9,497 bases of DNA from the NCBI GenBank assembly GCA_030640255.1, contig DAOWJS010000055.1, forward strand, positions 1 to 9,497. The letters run 5' to 3'. The notes under the pieces were generated by a model, which saw only the letters and a program-made list of their open reading frames with translations, searched no databases and had not been told where the DNA came from. Both the position numbers and the translations under genes were made by a program. Source of the stretch: Dehalococcoidales bacterium. GTDB lineage: Bacteria; Chloroflexota; Dehalococcoidia; Dehalococcoidales; GCA-2688105. Positions 4,760 through 9,497 of the stretch are shown piece after piece. Within the stretch, counting starts at the first letter, position 1. The number at the start of each line of letters is the position of its first letter.

Positions 4760-5014
4760 AACCTCTATAAGTGGCTTTGGTCCAGAATAGGCGGGCGCCC
4801 CTGGACTTTCATTATCAGGGATTGGTGGCATAAGTTTGAGGGACTATGGATTATCGGCCTGGTAGCCTGCGGCGCCGTGGCATGCCACTACTTCGGGGTA
4901 GCCAGTGTCCTTATCGGGCTCGGCGTCTTTGTCGTCGGCTATATCCTTGGTCATCTTTTCTGGGGCAAGGAGTATATCCCAGACCAGGGTAAATTGGAGT
5001 TTCAGTCGAAATGA
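4757..5014 (+). CDS. Small two-helix membrane protein, unknown (holin-like size)
   Basis: 85 residues. The N-terminus is Trp- and Arg-rich (LYKWLWSRIGGRPWTFIIRDWWHKFEG), then two hydrophobic segments: about residues 30-47 (LWIIGLVACGAVACHYFG) and 48-69 (VASVLIGLGVFVVGYILGHLFW). A short polar tail follows (GKEYIPDQGKLEFQSK). It would be an inner-membrane hairpin. Size and topology would fit a holin, and phage late operons often hide one, but no endolysin is next to it and I recognise no family. The start is set by leader copy B (SD AAAGGAGG, 11-nt gap, ATG). It overlaps the tail hub gene by 4 bp (ATGA), so the two are probably translationally coupled and leader B could control both. Confidence 0.65.
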   Translation: MNLYKWLWSRIGGRPWTFIIRDWWHKFEGLWIIGLVACGAVACHYFGVASVLIGLGVFVVGYILGHLFWGKEYIPDQGKLEFQSK

Positions 5015-7158
5015 GAACGTTAGATAGTGATTTAACCGCAGCCCAACAGTCAGCCACGCTTGAGCCGGCTATCAAGATTACCTTGACGCACGGCGAGGAT
5101 ACTGTCGTCCTGGAACTGGACAGGCTTAAGAAGCTCAACCATTTAGAGGAGCCCTATCGTGCTAATGCCAAAGAGGTTGAGCTCGATAATAGCGACGGCT
5201 ACTTCACCGACAAGGACTTGAAGGGGTATAAAGCCGTTATCAGCTATGGTCTGGTAACCGCTTCCGGGACGAAGTACTCCGACACCGCCCCTCTGTGGGT
5301 AATCTGGCAGCAGCTTTACTCAGCCCAGGGTAAACTAACCTGTCAACTAACTATGCTCGGCATACCCGACCTTATGGATGATGACGACGCCAGCGATAGC
5401 TATATCCCCACCGAAGCCGATACCAAGACCGTCAAGACCTTGCTCACTGAGATAATCACCGCCACTCTATCCTGCTATAGCCACTGTCAGGCGTATGAGG
5501 TCGTCTTTGATAGTGAGGACAGTCTCATTGACAGCTACCAGCCAAAGGACGGCTTCCGTATCTACACCGGCGGCTCACGGCTAGCCGCCATAAAACGGCT
5601 ACTGGATTTTACCAAGTGTGTAAGCCGCTATGGTGACGACGGCAAGGTTCACATTCTACAGCCCACCATATCAGGCGAAAGCTACGATTACCAGTATAGC
5701 CTGGAGAGCGGTCATACATTCTTCAGCAAGGCCTATCGCAAAACTTTGGTCATACCTAATTACATCGTGGTCAAATCTAATGCCGATGATGACCCCCAAT
5801 ACTCAGGCTACGCCTCCGATGCCGAGTCCTACGCCCTTATGCCCAAGCGCCAATATAAAGCCACCAGGCTACAGAGCGATGCTGAGGCTACTTCTATAGC
5901 CCAGGCGGTTTTAGCTCGGTATAAACTGGACGCCGAAATAGGCTCAGCCGACGTCCCTTTGAACTGCGGCGCTGAAATCTTTGACTATATCAAGGTCACC
6001 GACCAGAGGGAAGACGACTACCGCACCGGTAATATCGGGTCCATCACCAGGAAGTATCTCCAGGGTAAATACACCATGACCTTCAGCATCGGCGACCCAC
6101 CAGTCGTCCAGTATATTAAGGAGCTATACCAGACTATCAAACGGGAAGCCGAGAGGCGTGGCTCTAGTTTTCAGAGGTTATACGCCAAGAACGCCCACAT
6201 CGAGAACCTCAGCATCGGTGAGATTGACGCCGAATGGCTAGACCCCGATAGTAACATTGACCTGTCTAAAATCGGCGATAACCTCGACAATCTACCCGAT
6301 GGCTCGGTCTATAGCCGTGTAAAAACCCTGCACCTGGACGCTGGACAGATTAAGCTAGATGAGAATATCTTTTACGCCAATGACTATGACCCCACCGCCA
6401 AGTTCGACCCCGCCCACGACACCCTCGACGATATACCCAACGGCGTCTCCTATAGACGGGCAAAGTCGTCGTCTCTAACCGCTGCCGGCCTGGTTATCCT
6501 GGATAATGTCTCAGTCGGCACATACGGCCTGGTTAAGAGCACCGACATATCGGCAGGGCACATCAAACTCTCAACTACTGAGAAAGACGGTCTGTGGTAT
6601 AACGAAACCTATCTAACAATAGACGCCACGACCGGCATAAAGATAAAAGGTGGTTACGGTCTGTGTATTCAACAAACGGGTTACAATGCAGGCTGGATTG
6701 AACCATCTGGCAATCACCTCCGACTGACTCCCTATGATTATGTTCAGGTCGTCGGGCACGTCAAACCATCCCGTGTCAGTCCAGTCTGTGATTTAGGTGA
6801 TGCTACTTATTATTGGTATACCGTTCACTGCCACCAAATCAATTACCATAGCCCTGGCAGGCTTGGCTTCCGAAAAGTTGACGATGCCCTCCAAAAGGTC
6901 AAAGGTATTGGTATCATCTTTAAGGAAGAAAAGATAAAAGGGAAGCTAACCGGTCGGAGTCAATGGGAGTTCGACGACGAGACTATACCCGAGGAGCTAA
7001 AGGAATACCCTACCAAAGAGGATTACGATAATGCGAAAGAGGGGGACGAGAAGGGACTCGAACCCACGCCCTCGATAAACTCGAACGCTCTTAACGGCTT
7101 GCTGCTTTCGTCTATCACCGAGCTTCTATCCAGAATTGAGGCATTGGAGGCTAGATAA
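5011..7158 (+). CDS. Tail hub / central fibre protein with C-terminal trimerisation-like region
   Basis: 715 residues. Residues 1-360 form a hub-like part: MRTLDSDLTAAQQSATLEP, a ...ELDRLKKLNHLEEPYRANA strand segment with a 'D(N/S)SDG.F' turn, QGKLTCQLTMLGIPDLMDD, GSRLAAIKRLLDFTKCVSRYGDDGKVHI, then TSIAQAVLARYKLDAEIGSADVPLNCGAEIFDYIKVTD and GSITRKYLQGKYTMTFSIG, an arrangement typical of tail-tip and baseplate-hub proteins. Residues 375-410 are helical (YAKNAHIENLSIGEIDAEWL). Residues 420-600 form a fibre part with two 47-residue-spaced repeats (DNLDNLPDGSVYSRV at 423, DTLDDIPNGVSYRRA at 470). Near 590, CDLGDATYYWYTVHCHQINY resembles the 'dLGs....w..vya..i.y' start of S74-type intramolecular chaperone regions, and the end is a heptad helix (SSITELLSRIEALEAR). 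No Ser-Lys S74 dyad is evident. It should anchor the tail tip and contact the cell. Start overlaps the previous stop. Confidence 0.7.
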   Translation: MRTLDSDLTAAQQSATLEPAIKITLTHGEDTVVLELDRLKKLNHLEEPYRANAKEVELDNSDGYFTDKDLKGYKAVISYGLVTASGTKYSDTAPLWVIWQQLYSAQGKLTCQLTMLGIPDLMDDDDASDSYIPTEADTKTVKTLLTEIITATLSCYSHCQAYEVVFDSEDSLIDSYQPKDGFRIYTGGSRLAAIKRLLDFTKCVSRYGDDGKVHILQPTISGESYDYQYSLESGHTFFSKAYRKTLVIPNYIVVKSNADDDPQYSGYASDAESYALMPKRQYKATRLQSDAEATSIAQAVLARYKLDAEIGSADVPLNCGAEIFDYIKVTDQREDDYRTGNIGSITRKYLQGKYTMTFSIGDPPVVQYIKELYQTIKREAERRGSSFQRLYAKNAHIENLSIGEIDAEWLDPDSNIDLSKIGDNLDNLPDGSVYSRVKTLHLDAGQIKLDENIFYANDYDPTAKFDPAHDTLDDIPNGVSYRRAKSSSLTAAGLVILDNVSVGTYGLVKSTDISAGHIKLSTTEKDGLWYNETYLTIDATTGIKIKGGYGLCIQQTGYNAGWIEPSGNHLRLTPYDYVQVVGHVKPSRVSPVCDLGDATYYWYTVHCHQINYHSPGRLGFRKVDDALQKVKGIGIIFKEEKIKGKLTGRSQWEFDDETIPEELKEYPTKEDYDNAKEGDEKGLEPTPSINSNALNGLLLSSITELLSRIEALEAR

Positions 7159-7159
7159 G

Positions 7160-7333
7160 ATGGACACTAAAAAGGCACTAGAGGAAGCCCAGGCTAAACA
7201 GCGTGAGCTCGTAGAAAAAGCAAATCAGCTTGAGCAGGAGAGACAGCTAATTCTACAGGAGCTGCTACGGCTCGACGGCGAGATTAGAGTGCTCAAGAGG
7301 ATTGATGAAGATGAGCATAACGCAAGTAAGTAG
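7160..7333 (+). CDS. Small 57-residue coiled-coil protein, unknown
   Basis: GGAGG (7146-7150) lies nine bases before the ATG at 7160, so this start is preferred to the in-frame ATG at 7136, which is inside the hub gene. The product is a single charged helix (KKALEEAQAKQRELVEKANQ ... ELLRLDGEIRVLKRIDEDEHNASK) with heptad spacing of Leu/Ile. It could be a fibre-associated or scaffolding-like helix; no family is recognised. A second, 5'-truncated copy occurs at 8433-8570, and the two share nearly identical 3' ends and downstream DNA. Confidence 0.65.
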   Translation: MDTKKALEEAQAKQRELVEKANQLEQERQLILQELLRLDGEIRVLKRIDEDEHNASK

Positions 7334-7381
7334 CATTTATTGCCGTTTATAGTTAGCGATTAAGTTTTAGACCCTCAACTT
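7255..7381 (+). repeat. 127-bp direct repeat, copy 1
   Basis: Aligns without gaps to 8492-8618 (offset 1237) with six mismatches counted by eye. It covers the 3' half of the coiled-coil gene and 48 bp of non-coding DNA after its stop. Similarity stops abruptly at 7382/8619. Confidence 0.9.
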
Positions 7382-7400
7382 TATCGGGGAGTCAGCCCAT

Positions 7401-7452
7401 TTTCTTCCCACCCACCCACCCTAGAATTGTATCTGGGGGCGAAGCCCCCAGA
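7401..7452. repeat. TTTCTTCCCACC element copy 2 with GC hairpin
   Basis: 7401-7439 is the counterpart of 4479-4517. It runs straight into a 9-bp hairpin TCTGGGGGC-GAA-GCCCCCAGA (7432-7440 / 7444-7452). There is no T-run after the stem, so it is unlikely to be an intrinsic terminator. Confidence 0.65.
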
Positions 7453-7511
7453 CCCCAACTAAAGGCGATTTGAGCCTTAATCCGTGGATTGCATAATTGC
7501 ACAATTTCAGT

Positions 7512-7574
7512 AATCTCCGGGGGTGCCCCGCCGCCGAGATTGCCACGCTCCCTATGGTCGCTCGCAATGACAGG
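7512..7574. repeat. Interspersed REP-like element, uninterrupted copy, with flanking hairpin
   Basis: GAGATTGCCACGC (7536-7548) and GCTCGCAATGACAGG (7560-7574) flank an 11-nt centre (TCCCTATGGTC). The left end is also the arm of an upstream hairpin: AATCTC (7512-7517) pairs with GAGATT (7536-7541), enclosing CGGGG-GTG-CCCCG (7518-7530). Confidence 0.7.
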
Positions 7575-7616
7575 GGAAAAGGGGAAGGGGATAAGCAGAA
7601 AGCATTGCATTTTTTG

Positions 7617-7645
7617 TTGTCCTCAAAAGCCCTTCATGCTATAAT
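7617..7645 (+). promoter_or_regulatory. Sigma70-type promoter for the toxin-antitoxin pair
   Basis: TTGTCC (7617-7622), a 17-bp spacer, and a perfect TATAAT (7640-7645). It is 77 bp upstream of the antitoxin start. A second TATAAT at 7695-7700 lacks a good -35 at normal spacing and would give almost no leader. This gives the cassette expression independent of the phage operon. Confidence 0.65.
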
Positions 7646-7649
7646 ATTG

Positions 7650-7676
7650 CTGGTATGAAAAGGTATAAGTTACCAG
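7650..7676 (+). promoter_or_regulatory. Possible operator inverted repeat
   Basis: CTGGTA (7650-7655) and TACCAG (7671-7676), 15-nt spacer, lie in the initial transcribed region between the promoter and the antitoxin gene. Toxin-antitoxin operons are commonly autorepressed at such sites; the arms are short, so this is weak. Confidence 0.3.
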
Positions 7677-7722
7677 TCGAATTCCTTGTAGCGGTATAAT
7701 ATACTGTTTGGAGGTAGCCAGA

Positions 7723-7977
7723 ATGCTGGAACGAATATCTATCAACCCCGATATCTGTCATGGCAAGCCCTGTATTAAGGGCACCAGGATTATGGTGTGG
7801 CAGGTCCTTGACCTCCTCTCCGCTGGTGTCTCCCCGGAGGGAATCGCCTCCGAAGAGTATTTTCCCGACATCACCCCTGAAGATGTCAAAGCCTGTATAG
7901 CCTTTGCTAATCAACTGGTCAAAAATGAAGATGTCCACTTCTTTGAGGAGCTGAAGAAAACTGTCCTCACCCAATGA
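7723..7977 (+). CDS. DUF433-family antitoxin
   Basis: 84 residues. The ATG at 7723 follows GGAGG (7710-7714) by eight bases; the TTG at 7708 would overlap this SD and is rejected. The protein shows the DUF433 signature: ISINPDICHGKPCIKGTRI (residues 5-23, with GKP at 14-16 and GTR at 20-22), then VWQVLDLLSAGVSPEGIASE and YFPDITPEDVKACIAFA, a winged-helix-like DNA-binding fold. The C-terminus (LVKNEDVHFFEELKKTVLTQ) would wrap the toxin. DUF433 proteins are known as partners of DUF5615 PIN-like toxins and would neutralise the toxin and repress the operon. The stop overlaps the toxin start by 4 bp (ATGA), giving coupled synthesis. It looks like a complete, functional gene, driven by the promoter at 7617-7645. 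Confidence 0.9.
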   Translation: MLERISINPDICHGKPCIKGTRIMVWQVLDLLSAGVSPEGIASEEYFPDITPEDVKACIAFANQLVKNEDVHFFEELKKTVLTQ

Positions 7978-8330
7978 AAATTCTCCTTGATAACTGCATT
8001 CCAGGAAAGACTGGGAAGCTTCTCCAGGAAGCTGGGTTTTCCATAATCACCCTGAAAGAACTGGGGAAATCATCCGCTTCTAATAGTGAGGTGTTGTATC
8101 TTGCCAGGACCAACGAAGCGCTTCTCCTCACTTGCGACTTAGACTTCAGCAACATCCTTATATACCCGCCAGGCTCTCATTGCGGCATCATCGTGCTAAA
8201 GATTTCAGCCGCCACAGAGAGGCCTGTCTATTCAGTACTGTTGAAAGCGTTGGAGGAGCTTGACCCCTCGTTGCTCTCCCGATCGCTAGTAATCGTTGAT
8301 AAAAACAAGTATCGATTACGGCACGAGTGA
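7974..8330 (+). CDS. DUF5615 PIN-like toxin (predicted ribonuclease)
   Basis: 118 residues, full length for the family. MKILLDNCIP places the first acidic residue at D6; LKELGKSSASNSEVLYLA gives E39; LLLTCDLDFSN gives D55 and D57, the usual DUF5615 'TxDxDF' block (here TCDLDF). IIVLKI and a long C-terminal helix follow, then a strand (SLVIVDKNKYRLR). These acidic residues would bind metal in a PIN-type nuclease that cleaves RNA and arrests growth unless bound by the DUF433 partner. The start overlaps the antitoxin stop (ATGA) with no separate SD needed. No catalytic residue appears lost, so the pair is probably active. Whether it serves phage stability, superinfection exclusion or the host cannot be told from the sequence. 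Confidence 0.88.
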   Translation: MKILLDNCIPGKTGKLLQEAGFSIITLKELGKSSASNSEVLYLARTNEALLLTCDLDFSNILIYPPGSHCGIIVLKISAATERPVYSVLLKALEELDPSLLSRSLVIVDKNKYRLRHE

Positions 8331-8432
8331 CCTCTAGAGCACACCAATTATCTCTATCCCTTTAGCAAAGCCTAAATAAACAGAACGTTACTGGCTCCAG
8401 CACCTTTCCCTGATGAAAGCTGTTTAAGAGTC

Positions 8433-8570
8433 AAACAACGGGAGCTCACACAAAAACTAAACCGGTTAGACCAGGAGAGGCAGGAAATCATACAGGAGCT
8501 GCTACGGCTTGATGGCGAGATTAGAGTGCTCAAGAGGATTGATGAAGATGAGCATAACGCAAATAAGTAG
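8433..8570 (+). pseudogene. 5'-truncated second copy of the coiled-coil gene
   Basis: It encodes KQRELTQKLNRLDQERQEII, continuing to the stop in step with residues 13-57 of the 7160-7333 product. The first codons and ribosome site of the intact gene are missing: the frame extends upstream only to a TAA at 8373 and contains no ATG, GTG or TTG before the homology. The first 59 bp are about 70 % identical to the intact copy, the rest about 95 %. It is probably a relic of a related phage end or of a recombination event. The 102 bp before it (8331-8432) show nothing recognisable. Confidence 0.75.
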
Positions 8571-8618
8571 CATTTATGGCAGTTTATACTTAGCGATTAA
8601 GTTTTAGACCCTCAACTT
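8492..8618 (+). repeat. 127-bp direct repeat, copy 2
   Basis: Counterpart of 7255-7381. It ends 33 bp before the stop codon of the convergent surface-protein gene, so it may mark the junction between phage-derived and other DNA. Confidence 0.9.
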
Positions 8619-8651
8619 CGGACTATTGCGATGAGGAATCAGGTGGCGCAG

Positions 8652-9497
8652 CTAGCCCTCAACAGTAAAGCTGCCTTTCAAGTCCTCCAAATCTACATCG
8701 TAGACGCCCGGCTTGGCCTTGATTATCATGAAGGCTACCTTCTGGCTCTGCCCCGGGGTGAGGGTTATCTCTTTAACCGCTTCAGCTATGCCTTTTATCT
8801 TCAATACCAGGCTAAAGCTACTGGTGACAGAGCCGGTATTAGTTGCCTCGGCAAAAACAGTAATAAGCCCATTTGGTCTGACAGGGTTCGGGGTAATCTT
8901 CAAGTTATCGACACGGAAGGGGCTTGGGGCAACTATTGCAGGCTCCTCAACTGCAGGGGGATGTTGCAGGCGTTTTCTTACAGTGGTGAACGGCGAGGTG
9001 GCTATCGATGCCATAGCCGAGATGATTTTAGTGAAACGAGACAGGCCTGGGACTGGCTCCAGAGGTTCTTCAACTATAGCAGCTTCTGGGACAGGCTCAG
9101 TAGGTTCTTCAACTATAGCAGCCTCTGAGATAGGCTCTGGAAGTATCTCGACTACAGCACCTGAGAAGGGCTCTGTAGGTTCTTCAATAATAGCGGTCTC
9201 TGAGACAGGCTCCGTAGGTTCTTCGACCACAGTGGGTCGTAAGCGCTCTCTTACAGTGGTGAGCGGCGAGGTATCTACCACGGTAAAGTCGCTCAAGTCT
9301 ATCTTGACCACTTTTCCTGGGGCGTCGTCGGTTCCGAAGTAGGCATAGCCATTGTTGGTATCAATTACCGCAGCCCTGGTTTTTATTCCTTCAGAGAAGG
9401 TGAGGGTGTCTGCTATGGTAAAGTCGCTCAAGTCTATCTTGACCACTTTTCCTGGGGCGTCGTCGGTTCCGAAGTAGGCATAGCCATTTGCGGTATC
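8652..9497 (-). CDS. Surface protein with beta-propeller repeats, Pro-Glu stalk and CARDB domain (N-terminus outside window)
   Basis: The minus-strand frame is open to the window end; 281 C-terminal residues are visible. Residues 1-77 carry two copies of a 45-residue propeller-blade repeat (DTxNGYAYFGTDDAPGKVVK followed by IDLSDFT). Residues 90-151 are a Pro/Glu-rich stalk with repeated EEPTEPV and EAAIVEEP. TSPLTTVRERL (76-87) and TSPFTTVRKRL (167-177) are an internal duplication. Residues 194-281 form a CARDB-like Ig domain: FRVDNLKITPNPVRPNG, EATNTGSV, LVLKIKG, ITLTPGQSQKVAF, KPGVYDVDLEDLKGSFTV. CARDB and blade repeats are typical of secreted adhesin-like proteins, and this pairing is familiar from Chloroflexota and archaea. 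It is convergent to the phage genes and is probably host chromosomal. The signal peptide and anchor cannot be seen. Confidence 0.8.
   Translation of the reverse strand, partial: DTANGYAYFGTDDAPGKVVKIDLSDFTIADTLTFSEGIKTRAAVIDTNNGYAYFGTDDAPGKVVKIDLSDFTVVDTSPLTTVRERLRPTVVEEPTEPVSETAIIEEPTEPFSGAVVEILPEPISEAAIVEEPTEPVPEAAIVEEPLEPVPGLSRFTKIISAMASIATSPFTTVRKRLQHPPAVEEPAIVAPSPFRVDNLKITPNPVRPNGLITVFAEATNTGSVTSSFSLVLKIKGIAEAVKEITLTPGQSQKVAFMIIKAKPGVYDVDLEDLKGSFTVEG
9282..9488. repeat. 135-bp-period tandem repeat in the propeller coding region
   Basis: 9282-9353 and 9417-9488 are identical over 72 bp. Their spacing of 135 bp equals one 45-residue blade. Perfect identity points to recent unit duplication or conversion, and more units probably continue beyond the window. 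Confidence 0.9.

Larger units (their letters stand above)
7334..7616. other. Repeat-rich intergenic region, second cluster
   Basis: No supported gene. It holds the end of the 127-bp repeat (to 7381), the TTTCTTCCCACC element and GC hairpin (7401-7452), a small AATTG-CA-CAATT palindrome (7495-7506), a REP-like element (7512-7574) and purine-rich AGGGGAAAAGGGGAAGGGG text (7572-7590). The mix mirrors the cluster at 4350-4640 in a different order. No strong terminator for the virion operon is visible. Confidence 0.65.

Noticed and set aside
7136..7159. Upstream in-frame ATG for the coiled-coil gene
   Set aside because: It lies inside the hub gene; GGAGG at 7146-7150 serves the ATG at 7160.
7432..7452. 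Intrinsic terminator of the virion operon
   Set aside because: The stem is strong but no T-run follows on the plus strand, and the same hairpin type occurs within the other repeat cluster.
7695..7700. Second TATAAT as the main toxin-antitoxin promoter
   Set aside because: No -35 at 16-18 bp; only TTACCA at 19 bp, and the transcript would start almost at the SD.
7639..7974. Minus-strand frame over the antitoxin gene
   Set aside because: The plus strand encodes a clear DUF433 protein with promoter and SD; the minus frame has neither.
8631..9342. Two long plus-strand frames opposite the CARDB surface gene
   Set aside because: The minus frame gives recognisable blade repeats and a CARDB domain; the plus frames are low-complexity mirrors of the repeats.

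Overview
The window reads as the late (structural) end of a tailed-phage or prophage genome running into an apparently bacterial surface-protein gene. The host is probably an uncultured anaerobic bacterium of the Chloroflexota, perhaps Dehalococcoidia. That placement rests on the overall style only: a propeller/CARDB surface protein, many G/C-run intergenic palindromes, an interspersed element of the form GATTGCCACG...CTCGCAATGAC, and mid-GC coding sequence. No taxonomic marker gene is present, so it is an inference.

Layout, left to right. Positions 1-3309 hold the 3' part of a major capsid protein gene, a probable capsid cement protein, a conserved small phage protein, a tail-fibre-like protein, a 75-residue protein, and a 283-residue protein made of twelve roughly 20-residue IASAEAFG repeats. 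Positions 3311-4344 hold a probable head-tail adaptor and a 112-residue unknown. About 410 bp (4345-4756) is non-coding and dense in palindromes. Positions 4757-7333 hold a small two-helix membrane protein that overlaps a 715-residue tail hub/fibre protein, followed by a 57-residue coiled-coil protein. About 370 bp (7334-7706) is again rich in repeats and ends in a good sigma70-type promoter. This drives a DUF433/DUF5615 toxin-antitoxin pair (7723-8330). A 5'-truncated second copy of the coiled-coil gene follows (8433-8570). Last comes a convergent, minus-strand gene for a beta-propeller/CARDB surface protein that runs off the window (8652-9497).

The structural genes are co-directional, mostly with strong AAGGAGG-type ribosome sites, and would make the capsid, its decoration, the head-tail joint and the host-contact parts. 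No terminase, portal, tail tube, tape measure, holin-endolysin pair or integrase is visible here. The toxin-antitoxin pair has its own promoter and looks like an independent cargo cassette.

The most unusual signal is regulatory. Two different genes (starts at 3372 and 4757) carry homologous leaders in which CCCGTTAGATA can pair either with an early partner, leaving the ribosome site free, or perfectly with TATCTAACGGG, which fills the whole gap between the ribosome site and the ATG. Both leaders also contain a tiny ORF beginning Met-(Ser/Asn)-Pro-Val-Arg over the first arm. A third copy of the palindrome (4374-4400) sits inside an interspersed repeat, flanked by a 5-bp direct repeat as if it had been inserted. 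Also notable are 7-bp-period GACTANN arrays that start exactly at the stop codons of two genes, and a mosaic 127-bp duplication on both sides of the toxin-antitoxin cassette.
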